A stretch of 23,909 nucleotides of DNA from Spirosoma sp. (GCA_025351545.1 JANXVQ010000754.1:1-23909); one strand, 5' to 3'; numbered from the stretch's first letter, positions 5,932 through 14,460 are shown. Notes: generated by a model from the sequence alone, not told the origin. Numbers and translations: made by a program.

Positions 5932-8121
5932 ATGTCTAATTTCCGTTTTAAAGCTCTTGAAATTGCGCAAAGCCGCCATGCCGTACCGGTAGCCGCGCCT
6001 ACCGAGCGCGTAGGTGATTTTTTTGGCAGCTATACCTTTAATAATGAAGTGATGCGGACGCTGCTTTCGCCCGAAGCGTATCTGAAAGTAACAGAGGCTA
6101 TCAGCACAAATGGTCAGATTGACCGGACTATTGCCGATGAAGTGGCCGGCGCCATGAAATCGTGGGCAACGTCAAAAGGTGCTACGCACTATACGCACTG
6201 GTTTCAGCCATTGACGGGTGAAACCGCCGAAAAACACGACGCTTTTTTCGACCTTACGTTAGATGGTAAAGCGGTCGAGAAATTTAAAGGGAGTGCGCTG
6301 GTGCAGCAGGAACCCGATGCATCGTCGTTTCCAAACGGAGGACTTCGCAATACGTTCGAGGCTCGGGGTTATACGGGCTGGGACCCATCGTCGCCCGCGT
6401 TTTTAATGGAAAATGGAGCGGGTGGTAAAACGCTTTGTATTCCGTCGGTCTTCATTTCCTATACGGGTGAGGCTCTGGATTACAAAACGCCTTTGTTAAA
6501 AGCGCTTAATGCCCTCGACAAAGCTGCCACAGCCGTGTGTCAGTATTTCGACCGGAACATCACGAAAGTAATACCAACACTCGGCCCGGAACAGGAATAT
6601 TTTGTCGTTGACCGGGCTTTGTTCTATGCCCGACCTGATCTGGTTCTGGCCGGACGAACGGTGTTTGGGCACGCACCCGCACGTGGACAACAACTGGAAG
6701 ATCACTATTTTGGATCAATTCCGCCCCGTGTCAACGCGTTTATGGTAGACTTTGAGTTCGAGGCCATGAAGCTGGGGATGCCCGTTCGGACGCGTCATAA
6801 TGAAGTGGCACCGGGCCAGTTTGAGGTAGCGCCAACGTTTGAAGAAGTCAATCTGGCCGTCGATCATAATGCGCTGCTGATGGATTTGATGGAGAAAGTC
6901 TCGGAGAAGCATAACCTAAAAGTGCTTTTTCACGAAAAACCTTTCGCGGGCGTAAATGGCAGTGGTAAACACAACAACTGGTCGATGGGGACTAATACGG
7001 GTGTTAATCTTCTGGCACCCAGTACAAAACCAAAAGAAAGTTTACGCTTCCTGACTTTTCTGGTAAACGTTGTTAAGGCGGTTCACGATAATGCCGATTT
7101 ACTCCGCGCCAGTATTGCCTCGGCGGGAAACGAACATCGGCTCGGCGCTAACGAAGCACCACCGGCAATCGTCTCCATATTTTTGGGCGAGTCGCTAACG
7201 CAAGCGCTCAACGATTTGGAAACAAAGTCAGAAGTGACTGTTAATAAGGGTGATAACGTGTATTATAAGCTCGGCTTGAACCGGATTCCAAGCCTGATGC
7301 GCGACAATACCGACCGTAACCGTACGTCGCCGTTTGCCTTTACAGGAAATAAATTCGAGTTTCGAGCTGTGGGCAGTGCCGCTAATTCGGCCTCGACAAT
7401 GACCGTGTTGAACGCGATTGTGGCCGACCAGCTAAACAAGTTCAAAACCGATCTCGATGCCCGACTGATCAAAGGCGAAAAGAAGGAACTGGCCATTGTC
7501 GATATTCTGAAAGAATACTACACCAACTCCAGACGAATTTTATTTGAAGGAAACGGTTACTCTGACGAGTGGATCGAAGAAGCCGCCAAACGGGGTTTGT
7601 CAAATATCAAATCATCGCCCGAGGCATTGGGTGTTTTTGTGAAACCTGAATCACTGGCGCTATTTGAGCGGACTGGTGTTATGAATCATGCCGAGGTGGA
7701 ATCCCGTTATGAGATTGAGCTCGAAAAGTACATCAAAAATGTGCAGATCGAGTCGCGGGTGATGGGCGATCTGGCGATGAACCACATCGTATCAACGGCA
7801 CTGAAATATCAGAATAAACTGGCCGAAACAGCGCGGAACCTGGTTGAACTGGGTATGATAGCCGAATCTGAACCGATCAAGGATATTTTGCGCGAAATTT
7901 CGACCCGCGTCATTGTCATTAAAAAAAGTGTGGAGGCTATGGTCGCTTCCCGTAAGAAAGCCAACAATGTGACCGACACCAGTGAGCGGGCCAAACTCTA
8001 CGCAACGGAAGTGAAAGATCACTTTGATATTATACGCTATGAAGTGGACAAGCTCGAAGAAGTCGTGGACGACGAAGACTGGCCGTTGGTGAAGTACCGG
8101 GAGTTGCTATTTATTAAATAA
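5932..8121 (+). CDS. glnN: glutamine synthetase, type III (GSIII)
   Basis: GSIII carries out the same ATP-dependent amidation of glutamate as GSI and GSII but forms large double-ring dodecamers. The 729-residue length is typical of the class. Visible catalytic motifs, in order, are: THWFQPLTG (88-96); a GSIII-specific segment with SSFPNGGLRNTFEARGYTGWD (131-151); metal-binding GPEQEYFVVD (218-227); RTRHNEVAPGQFEVAP (286-301); KPFAGVNGSGKHNNWSMGT (336-354) with the ATP-binding His; and NRTSPFAFTGNKFEFRAVGS (about 464-483). The C-terminal quarter is helical, as in other GSIII. The order of motifs and the length leave little doubt. No clear TAnnTTTG element was found in the 129 bases after the GSII terminator, so its promoter is unassigned. 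Confidence 0.97.
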   Translation: MSNFRFKALEIAQSRHAVPVAAPTERVGDFFGSYTFNNEVMRTLLSPEAYLKVTEAISTNGQIDRTIADEVAGAMKSWATSKGATHYTHWFQPLTGETAEKHDAFFDLTLDGKAVEKFKGSALVQQEPDASSFPNGGLRNTFEARGYTGWDPSSPAFLMENGAGGKTLCIPSVFISYTGEALDYKTPLLKALNALDKAATAVCQYFDRNITKVIPTLGPEQEYFVVDRALFYARPDLVLAGRTVFGHAPARGQQLEDHYFGSIPPRVNAFMVDFEFEAMKLGMPVRTRHNEVAPGQFEVAPTFEEVNLAVDHNALLMDLMEKVSEKHNLKVLFHEKPFAGVNGSGKHNNWSMGTNTGVNLLAPSTKPKESLRFLTFLVNVVKAVHDNADLLRASIASAGNEHRLGANEAPPAIVSIFLGESLTQALNDLETKSEVTVNKGDNVYYKLGLNRIPSLMRDNTDRNRTSPFAFTGNKFEFRAVGSAANSASTMTVLNAIVADQLNKFKTDLDARLIKGEKKELAIVDILKEYYTNSRRILFEGNGYSDEWIEEAAKRGLSNIKSSPEALGVFVKPESLALFERTGVMNHAEVESRYEIELEKYIKNVQIESRVMGDLAMNHIVSTALKYQNKLAETARNLVELGMIAESEPIKDILREISTRVIVIKKSVEAMVASRKKANNVTDTSERAKLYATEVKDHFDIIRYEVDKLEEVVDDEDWPLVKYRELLFIK

Positions 8122-8146
8122 AGATTTAGACCATCAGAAGGGGTTG

Positions 8147-8183
8147 TTTCATAGACCATATCTCCGGAATATGGTCTATGAAA
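8147..8183 (+). other. perfect 15-bp inverted repeat (hairpin) downstream of GSIII
   Basis: TTTCATAGACCATAT (8147-8161) is exactly reverse-complementary to 8169-8183 around a 7-base loop CTCCGGA. The pairing can be extended by one G-T and two A-T pairs. It lies 25 bases after the GSIII stop. There is no T-run, so it is not a classical intrinsic terminator. It may stabilise the 3' end of the GSIII mRNA, act as a Rho-coupled end, or be a palindromic repeat. Confidence 0.7.
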
Positions 8184-8219
8184 TAAAGTGCGGGACGAAG
8201 AAAAGAAATGATGCTTGTC

Positions 8220-8240
8220 AAGTTGGTTCTTCACCAACTT
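8220..8240 (+). other. second hairpin, perfect 8-bp inverted repeat upstream of the M28 peptidase gene
   Basis: AAGTTGGT (8220-8227) pairs exactly with ACCAACTT (8233-8240) around TCTTC. It lies 49 bases before the peptidase start. It could form a leader hairpin or be an operator; nothing shows which. Confidence 0.45.
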
Positions 8241-8289
8241 AGAATCGTGCTGAATCAGAAGCACCTGCCTACCCAAAAATACCGACTAC

Positions 8290-9477
8290 ATGACGCTGTT
8301 AATTAAAGATATACTTTTAAAAACCAGTGCTTTACCTCACCGGGGAGCGGCTACTGCAAACGAAGTCGAAGCGGCCCGACTATTGGAAACATACTTGTCA
8401 GACATGGGGGCAAATGTGCGTAAGGAGCCCTTTCAAACGCCCGGAACTTATGCCACAATTTTTTATTGGTTAATTGGTGGATTGTTAACCGGGCTGGCTT
8501 TAGTGCCGGTTACGGGCGTTTCCATTGGACTGGTCTGGTATTTTATCTGGTTGTCCTGGCTGTATTTCAACTGGCGGTACTCGTTCATTGTCAAGTTCCC
8601 CGCTCAGCACACAGCGCATAATGTTATTGGGCATTGGCCCGCGAGTGGAGACGTGGAGAATAGGCAGAAGGTGATTTTGATGGCGCACTACGACACGGCC
8701 CCGATTTCGTTGTTCTACGGGACAAAACAACAGGCCAATTCTCGACCATCGCTCATAATCTCGCTAAGTCTGATGTTGCTGGCAGGCGTAGCCGCTCTGG
8801 CTGAAGTTGCTGGCGCTGGCCTGCCGTACATCATCTATTTACGCTATGCGCTGATGGCGTATTTTGTTGTTCAGGCAATTGTTGGTACGGCGGGATACTG
8901 GCTCAAAGGTTACGCGAACGGAGCCAGCGACAACGCAACGGGTGTGGCAGCCGCTCTGGCCACCGCCGACCGGCTCCGACAAATCAATTTGCCTAATCTG
9001 GATGTGGAAGTGGTTCTGACTAGTGCCGAAGAAGTTGGGATGATTGGTGCCTATTATTATGTCGAAGCATACAAACGAAAATGGAATCGGGCTCAAACGA
9101 TGGCCATTAATTTCGATACGCTTGGGGCTGGGAAATTGACCGTTATAGAACAGACGGGCACTATCGAGCCAATCTATTACAAGAACGAGCCAACCCGGAT
9201 AGCCCGACAGTTGCTTAAAACAGATGCATTTCAGAACCGGGCGCAGGTTGGATGCTGGCACACCGCCGACTTTGATAGTGTCTGGTTTGTACGCAATAAA
9301 ATTCCCGTATTGGCTTTATGCGCGTTAGATGCCGATGGCCAAATGCCCCGTATTCACCAGCCCGACGATACACTTGATCATGTGAATTTGGCCCCTGTTA
9401 ACGCGGCCATTGATCTGGCCGAAGCAGTCATAATGAACTGGATAACCCCCGGAAGAAATAAATTCACTGCTCCATAA
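8290..9477 (+). CDS. M28-family zinc metallopeptidase with transmembrane helices
   Basis: This 395-residue protein has the M28 (aminopeptidase Y/S-like) metal-binding pattern. His133 and Asp135 lie in LMAHYDTAP, the bridging Asp214 in GASDNATGVAA, Glu247-Glu248 in LTSAEEVGMIG, Asp276 in NFDTLGAG, and His356 in RIHQPDD. These would bind two zinc ions and supply the catalytic Glu. Unlike secreted M28 peptidases there is no signal peptide. Four hydrophobic segments are seen, at about 54-74, 77-97, 152-174 and 180-200. Two precede the first zinc ligand and two are inserted between His133/Asp135 and Asp214. The enzyme is therefore probably an integral membrane peptidase. The gene stands alone, convergent with the AsmA-like gene (20 bases between stops). 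Its substrate is unknown. Confidence 0.88.
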   Translation: MTLLIKDILLKTSALPHRGAATANEVEAARLLETYLSDMGANVRKEPFQTPGTYATIFYWLIGGLLTGLALVPVTGVSIGLVWYFIWLSWLYFNWRYSFIVKFPAQHTAHNVIGHWPASGDVENRQKVILMAHYDTAPISLFYGTKQQANSRPSLIISLSLMLLAGVAALAEVAGAGLPYIIYLRYALMAYFVVQAIVGTAGYWLKGYANGASDNATGVAAALATADRLRQINLPNLDVEVVLTSAEEVGMIGAYYYVEAYKRKWNRAQTMAINFDTLGAGKLTVIEQTGTIEPIYYKNEPTRIARQLLKTDAFQNRAQVGCWHTADFDSVWFVRNKIPVLALCALDADGQMPRIHQPDDTLDHVNLAPVNAAIDLAEAVIMNWITPGRNKFTAP

Positions 9478-9497
9478 TAAGCTTCGGAAAGCGACTA

Positions 9498-12400
9498 CTA
9501 ATCTACCTCGTCCTTTTCCTGGCTTCTGCCCATACGTATTTTGGGATTTGTCTGTGTACCCGTTATTATCATGGGGATACCCAAAATGCCCAGTGGTGGA
9601 AGGCCTAATCTGAATAGTAGATTCAACCGGCCATCCAGTCCTACTTTCCCTTCGAGTCGGGGCCGAAAGCCAGCAACGCGCATTTTAGTACGCTCAATCG
9701 TAATGGTATTCTGAGCAATTGTAGACTTGAGCGTAACATTCGATAAATCCGGATTACTGATATCATGGCCGGTTTTAGTACTCACCGCACCGAACAGGCG
9801 AAATCCATTCATTTTGACTTTTCGAACCGATAACACGCCACCGCCTGTGAGTGATGGATAAACTGGTTGCATAGACGCATCCAGATTGCCTCTCAATTGA
9901 TAATCTAACGAAACCAAACCCTCGGCGCGTGCCGCCGACGTTGCCAGTTCACGGAACAGCGAAATTTCGCGGTAGGCCCGTTTGATATCAAAATCGCTGG
10001 CCTTGATATGATAATCGAATGAAGCCAGTTTAGGGGATAGACTCTGGTATGTGGCCTCAAACACAACGGGCGTCCCGACCAGAGTAAAGCCAGTTTGCCG
10101 GAGCTTAATCCGACCACTATCGACCACCATTTGTCCCTTGGCATCTCGAAGTACCAAGCCATGATAATTGACTTGTTGGGCCGTAACCATGACCTCAACA
10201 GACAAATTATCTGGAACGATTACGACACCCGTAGGCTGTGCTGTCTGGACGGAGGCTGTCGGTGATTTGCTTGAAAAAGCCACGAATTCATCAACGTTAA
10301 TAGCTTTGCTGGTCAATGTGAAACTGCCTTGTAAAGTAGCTTTAGGTCGGGTCGCATAATTAATGATATTGGTCAGGTAGCCGTTCATAGTTATTGTAGA
10401 GGAGCCATAAACAGCGCTAAATCGGTCGAACCATACTTTGTCCTGCGCAAAACGAAACAGGCCGGTTTTAATTAAAAAGGGTAGGGAAAATAAATCTGAT
10501 GAAAGCGTCAGGCTCTGAACCTGTAACGTTCCTCTATTGAAAAGTCGGTCATACCGCCCGGCCATCGCGTCTTGCTGGTTTCCCCGCAGCGATAAATTCG
10601 TTTGAATAGTGCCCTTTACGTCGTGTCCGGGCTGGGCTACCACGCTATACAGTTTTCCCACGTCGATGATACCCCGTGAGGTGACGGCGTACGTCAGGTT
10701 ATCGAAATTTCGTAACTTGGTCTGTAACTGAAACGGTTGCCCCTCAAACCAAAACGAGATGGGTGTTAAAGCAACCGTTAAGGTACGTAAGGATGGTGTT
10801 CGGCTATGTATATTGGCACTGACCTGAATATGCTCTACCGGGTGCGGGTAATATTTAGTCTGAATGGAGCCATCCGTGAGCCGTACGGTAGCGTTGGTAA
10901 CTGGAAACTGACGTTTATCTGGTTTATACTGTCCCTGGGTTCGAGCCTGAATAGATAGGTCGCCAATTAGTTTCAGGCTATCGAGCGGATAAAATGATTT
11001 AATATCTGCTAAGTGAATGAGGGCTTGCAGATTTGCGTCAACGGAAAAATCTTTGGCATTACTGATTTTGACGAATCCACTGATCCCGTTTTTCAGTGCT
11101 TTCACCCGTATATTTTCCAGAGCCAGATGAGCATGTCGATAGTTGTGATCGGGACAGGCGGCATCGAGTGTAAAGTTAATATCATGAATAGGTTGAGGCA
11201 GAGACGCATATTTAAAATAACCATTCGCCAGAGAGGACGTCATCGTGAAACTCGGGATACTGGTAATCACCCGCTCTACTTTACGCAGACCAGTGCGTTT
11301 CAGCGCGGTTGTATAAGCCCCGTCGGCCCGCACGTGCAGCCGACACCTGCCTTTTATATCAAACGATGGAATGCCAAATGCTTTGTCCCACTTTTCCAGA
11401 TCAATATCGCTATCAATGACGGTGTGAATGCTTGGCTTACTGAGTCCTTTTATTCGTAAATGGGAAGCGAAAAAGTCCTTGCCAATTGTAAAGTAGAGCG
11501 AATCCATATTTAACTCCAGTTTTTCGGGATTCAGATTGGGAAGTTTGGCCGACAAATCGAGCCACAAATTTCGAACAGGAGAGGGTACTTTTTGGTTGGC
11601 AATAAAGCCATTTCGTAATTTAATATTGACCTGTAAATCAGGTTTGGTATTTGTAACCGCTACATACTGACCCGACAGCGAGGCTGTAAAAGTCCCGAAG
11701 CCATGTATATCGGTTTTTTCTGACCATCGCAGAAGCTCAGGCGGCAAGGCTGTAATAATATTTTGCAGATCGGTTTCAACGGCATTAATGTTGAAATCCA
11801 TACTGTAGCCATTGCGAAGGAAAACAAATTTCCCGTTAAACTTAACCGGGAGTTTGTTAATTTTCAGATCATTTTTTGCAAACCCAAGGGCTAGTGAATT
11901 TGTATTAATCTGCGTAATCAGATCAGCATCAACACGTTTTCCCAGCACGTAGGGCTGATGGTCGTAATACAGATCGACCGAATCAATGTGAGTATGCGTA
12001 TAGAGATCAAAGATCGATTTGCTCAGATCACCTTTTCCTTCGTATAATACCCCCTTTGCCTTGATCCGCATTGGAATGGACAGGTCATTATAAAGTATAT
12101 CAGTTCGTTCAATCTGTATTTTTTCGATAGTGAGGGCTGTGCTACTGTCGTTGGTCGTGGTTGCCGAAGAATCGGCTGAGGATGCGTATACGTTATAATT
12201 GGCATGACCCTGTTTGTCTACCTGAACATTGATTTGGCCGTCGGTCAGGAATACTTTGTCGATGGTGATTCGCTGATTAAACAAGCTTGATACGTCAACG
12301 CCCAGGCTGATTTCGCGGGCTGCCAGTAACGTATCGTTCTGAAACGGAGCGGAACCGTTGAGGGTAATATCATAAAGTGTTAATGTTAGATTAGGGAAAT

Positions 12401-12593
12401 GCGCAAAAAAGGACAGCGTTGCGTGCGAAAAGACCAATTTGCCTTTAAGGTGGCTGGCTGTCCAGTCGCTAATCTTTTCGGTAAAAAACGTTGGAAACAA
12501 GTAAGGTAACAGGCTGGCTAGCAGCATTGCGCTGCCTAATCCGAGGCCTACTCGTTTAAGTCCTGTAAGTATTGATTTTGGGGCAAGTTTCAT
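9498..12593 (-). CDS. AsmA-family protein (large membrane-anchored envelope protein)
   Basis: This 1031-residue protein has one N-terminal transmembrane helix (about residues 13-34). A long periplasmic region rich in beta strands follows, typical of AsmA/TamB-like lipid-bridge proteins. After the anchor comes the AsmA N-terminal pattern with KGKLVFSHATLSFFAHFPNL, LTLYDITLNG, and AAREISLGVDVSSLF. Repeated strand-rich units follow, such as IEKIQIERTDILYNDL and VEHIQVSANIHSRTPS. The C-terminal AsmA-like part (about 800-1020) ends with LEGKVGLDGRLNLLFRLGLPPLG. Family members are linked to phospholipid transport and outer-membrane integrity. A TAnnTTTG promoter element lies 47 bases upstream. The protein shares the strand with the upstream beta-barrel gene but has its own promoter signal. 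Confidence 0.88.
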   Translation of the reverse strand: MKLAPKSILTGLKRVGLGLGSAMLLASLLPYLFPTFFTEKISDWTASHLKGKLVFSHATLSFFAHFPNLTLTLYDITLNGSAPFQNDTLLAAREISLGVDVSSLFNQRITIDKVFLTDGQINVQVDKQGHANYNVYASSADSSATTTNDSSTALTIEKIQIERTDILYNDLSIPMRIKAKGVLYEGKGDLSKSIFDLYTHTHIDSVDLYYDHQPYVLGKRVDADLITQINTNSLALGFAKNDLKINKLPVKFNGKFVFLRNGYSMDFNINAVETDLQNIITALPPELLRWSEKTDIHGFGTFTASLSGQYVAVTNTKPDLQVNIKLRNGFIANQKVPSPVRNLWLDLSAKLPNLNPEKLELNMDSLYFTIGKDFFASHLRIKGLSKPSIHTVIDSDIDLEKWDKAFGIPSFDIKGRCRLHVRADGAYTTALKRTGLRKVERVITSIPSFTMTSSLANGYFKYASLPQPIHDINFTLDAACPDHNYRHAHLALENIRVKALKNGISGFVKISNAKDFSVDANLQALIHLADIKSFYPLDSLKLIGDLSIQARTQGQYKPDKRQFPVTNATVRLTDGSIQTKYYPHPVEHIQVSANIHSRTPSLRTLTVALTPISFWFEGQPFQLQTKLRNFDNLTYAVTSRGIIDVGKLYSVVAQPGHDVKGTIQTNLSLRGNQQDAMAGRYDRLFNRGTLQVQSLTLSSDLFSLPFLIKTGLFRFAQDKVWFDRFSAVYGSSTITMNGYLTNIINYATRPKATLQGSFTLTSKAINVDEFVAFSSKSPTASVQTAQPTGVVIVPDNLSVEVMVTAQQVNYHGLVLRDAKGQMVVDSGRIKLRQTGFTLVGTPVVFEATYQSLSPKLASFDYHIKASDFDIKRAYREISLFRELATSAARAEGLVSLDYQLRGNLDASMQPVYPSLTGGGVLSVRKVKMNGFRLFGAVSTKTGHDISNPDLSNVTLKSTIAQNTITIERTKMRVAGFRPRLEGKVGLDGRLNLLFRLGLPPLGILGIPMIITGTQTNPKIRMGRSQEKDEVD

Positions 12594-12639
12594 TATCGGT
12601 GGGCGCTGGTGGCAACTATTGCCAGCCGTTGACTAGTAT

Positions 12640-12647
12640 CAAAGGTA
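12640..12647 (-). promoter_or_regulatory. Bacteroidota -7 promoter element (TACCTTTG) for the AsmA-like gene
   Basis: On the minus strand the bases read TACCTTTG, an exact fit to TAnnTTTG, 46 bases before the ATG. A TTG lies about 14 bases further upstream, shorter than the usual spacing, so the -33 element is uncertain. Confidence 0.5.
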
Positions 12648-12748
12648 CTGTAAGGCTTTGCCAATTGTCCTTTCGTGAAATAAAGGTGGCTGAAAACCTG
12701 GATTTGCTGACGAATTGTGATGGGTAATATGGAGCGTTTGAAGCGGCC

Positions 12749-13651
12749 CTAACTTTGGGGCTTTTTCATTTCGTGTTGTTTCCCATAAATATAACGTAAT
12801 GAAAGCCCCAGGCCCCAGCCTGAGCCATCGGCTCTAATGGTGGCTTGTTGTTGCGCCCTATTATTAACAGTATAAACCAGATCCGATCGTAGTGCGTTGC
12901 CAAGTCCCCAATATTTGCGGACGTAAAAACCCAGCTCCAGATAAGGAGACAGCCGGGCTGCATAGTCAATCCCCAGTTCGGCAATACCTGTTATACGGTT
13001 AGAAACGGTAGTTGTATTAGTAAGCCTCAGTGTATCAGTTTGATTTCTGCCGTGGTAGTTATAGCCAATCAGGTGAAAGCTCCCCTTTTGTCCGTCGCCA
13101 TTAGGGGTTAGCCAGGCCCCTCCGGTGATCCAGAAACCTGTGCCGTTCGCCACCCGGTTCCGAGACCCAATACGCCGTTTCACGCGCACAGGAATACCAT
13201 AGCCACTATTCTGGTAATTGAAAACAAGCGGAGTTGAGCCGTTGACAATCGAAATGTTCAGGTGAATAGGAGCGTGGGTGTAACCCGCTTCAATGGTCCA
13301 TGCATTCCGGTAGGTGTAGCCCAATAATACACCCCAAACGAATTTAGTCAGCGTAGGATTGCTTACCAATTGGCCGAGTGAATTACTTAGTATACTGCCG
13401 TCACTGCGAAAGCCACTTTCTGCGCCCACATACCACGTTTGCACTTCGTTAAGTTGATCGAGCAAGTCGCGTCGACTATCGGGATGTTTATTATGTCGAT
13501 GGTGGTTGGTGTTCTGGTCAGGGTCGGCCATCAGCACTGGCCGATGCACTACGGGTGGTGGGGCGTAGTAATTTGTATCAATCACAACCTCCTGAGCCCA
13601 TGTAAATATTGGCAAACCGATCAGGAAAAAAAGAAGTGAGATGTGTCTCAT
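12749..13651 (-). CDS. probable outer-membrane beta-barrel protein, function unknown
   Basis: The 300-residue product has a clear signal peptide (MRHISLLFFLIGLPIFTWAQ, cleavage after the final AQ). A short His-rich linker follows (DQNTNHHRHNKHPDSRR, about residues 45-61). From about residue 72 on there are alternating amphipathic strands with aromatic girdles, for example TWYVGAESGFRSDG, WGVLLGYTYRNAWTIEAGY, ITGIAELGIDYAARLSPYLE and GWGLGLSLRYIYG. This pattern is that of an 8- to 10-strand outer-membrane barrel (outer-membrane-protein-beta-barrel superfamily). Gly-Tyr-rich strands near the C-terminus support the topology, although a 10-residue polar tail follows the last strand. No enzymatic motif is seen. 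It lies upstream of, and co-oriented with, the AsmA-like envelope gene. Confidence 0.72.
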   Translation of the reverse strand: MRHISLLFFLIGLPIFTWAQEVVIDTNYYAPPPVVHRPVLMADPDQNTNHHRHNKHPDSRRDLLDQLNEVQTWYVGAESGFRSDGSILSNSLGQLVSNPTLTKFVWGVLLGYTYRNAWTIEAGYTHAPIHLNISIVNGSTPLVFNYQNSGYGIPVRVKRRIGSRNRVANGTGFWITGGAWLTPNGDGQKGSFHLIGYNYHGRNQTDTLRLTNTTTVSNRITGIAELGIDYAARLSPYLELGFYVRKYWGLGNALRSDLVYTVNNRAQQQATIRADGSGWGLGLSLRYIYGKQHEMKKPQS

Positions 13652-13786
13652 CGTAGCGGTGTGGTTTGATCAAATACATAGGTAAAGCTATATTGAATAC
13701 GCAGATTTTGTTCACTCTGTTGCTGTTTGAGGAAAGTTCATTGAAACAGGGAAAGGGCATTTCTAATAAAATTTGGCAGAAAATCA

Positions 13787-13835
13787 GACCAGTTAGTGTG
13801 TGTATAAATCAGTTTGTTGGCTTGCCTGACTGGTC
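13787..13835. promoter_or_regulatory. inverted repeat upstream of the acidic orphan gene
   Basis: GACCAGTTAG (13787-13796) pairs with CTGACTGGTC (13826-13835), with one G-T pair in 10, across a 29-base loop. A flanking A-T pair extends the stem. It lies between two divergent genes and ends 51 bases before the start at 13887. It may be an operator or leader structure; this is uncertain. Confidence 0.35.
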
Positions 13836-13874
13836 TTTCAACTTTGCCTGCGTGGTCGATTGCCTAATATCTAC

Positions 13875-13882
13875 TACTTTTG
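13875..13882 (+). promoter_or_regulatory. Bacteroidota -7 promoter element (TACTTTTG) immediately before an ATG
   Basis: TACTTTTG fits TAnnTTTG exactly and is the same octamer as in the RNase H promoter at 16701. Only four bases separate it from the ATG at 13887. Transcription would therefore start at or beside the start codon, suggesting a leaderless mRNA or a later true start. No well-spaced -33 element was found. Confidence 0.45.
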
Positions 13883-13886
13883 TTGC

Positions 13887-14450
13887 ATGGCAAATTACAA
13901 AAATGAGGGGTTCGACCCGGAGGAAATAAGCGCACTCAAAGATGAGTGTAAGCAGGAAGGTAAATCGTTTATTTATGTAGAAGACGATGACCTGAACGTG
14001 CTGGAAGCCGGCGAATGTGTACATGTTCAGTTTCCGGGACAGTACCAGGGCCAGGAGGTTATTTTCGATACGCTGGTGTATACGCTTCGTCTGCACCACA
14101 GCAGTTTAGTGTATGAAATGGCGGTTGAACAGGTGCAAAAAACGTTCCCAACCTACGTACCGCCCGAAGAACGCGAACTCAGCTACAAAATTACGCCCGA
14201 ACTGGAGGAGGAGGCCGAAACCGCCCTAACCGAAATCATCGAGGAGATTGAAGAAACGGAGACCGTTAAGGTGCAGGAGCACGTTGAAGTCGATATGGAA
14301 TCCGACTATGGCATTGCTTTAGATGTTTGCCTGAACGTTGAAGAAATAACTGATGAGGTAATCGAAAACTTCATCGTTCATTTCAAAGCAAACACATTAT
14401 CGCTCGATACCACACTTTATTCCTTCACCAGCGAGGAAGACGAAGATTAA
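13887..14450 (+). CDS. acidic conserved protein of unknown function
   Basis: The chosen start ATG 13887 gives 187 residues (MANYKNEGFDPEEIS). An in-frame ATG at 13860 would include the promoter element and is rejected. The protein is strongly acidic, particularly the Glu-rich segment at about residues 105-145 (ELEEEAETALTEIIEEIEET) and the tail SEEDED. There is no signal peptide, membrane helix or recognised catalytic motif. The N-terminal part (residues 1-90) seems to be a compact alpha/beta unit containing FIYVEDDDLNVLEAGECVHVQF. It precedes the MazG-like and pepT genes on the same strand, 78 bases upstream of the former with an inverted-repeat element between. I do not recognise a family. 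The coding call rests on length, codon pattern and promoter. Confidence 0.75.
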   Translation: MANYKNEGFDPEEISALKDECKQEGKSFIYVEDDDLNVLEAGECVHVQFPGQYQGQEVIFDTLVYTLRLHHSSLVYEMAVEQVQKTFPTYVPPEERELSYKITPELEEEAETALTEIIEEIEETETVKVQEHVEVDMESDYGIALDVCLNVEEITDEVIENFIVHFKANTLSLDTTLYSFTSEEDED

Positions 14451-14460
14451 ACACATAATT

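Noticed and set aside
8839..9261. A 140-codon minus-strand frame inside the M28 peptidase gene
   Set aside because: It lies opposite the zinc-ligand region of the peptidase and shows no protein-like pattern.
11013..11459. A 148-codon plus-strand frame inside the AsmA-like gene
   Set aside because: It is antisense to a coherent beta-strand-rich protein and has no recognisable motif; chance opening opposite biased codons.
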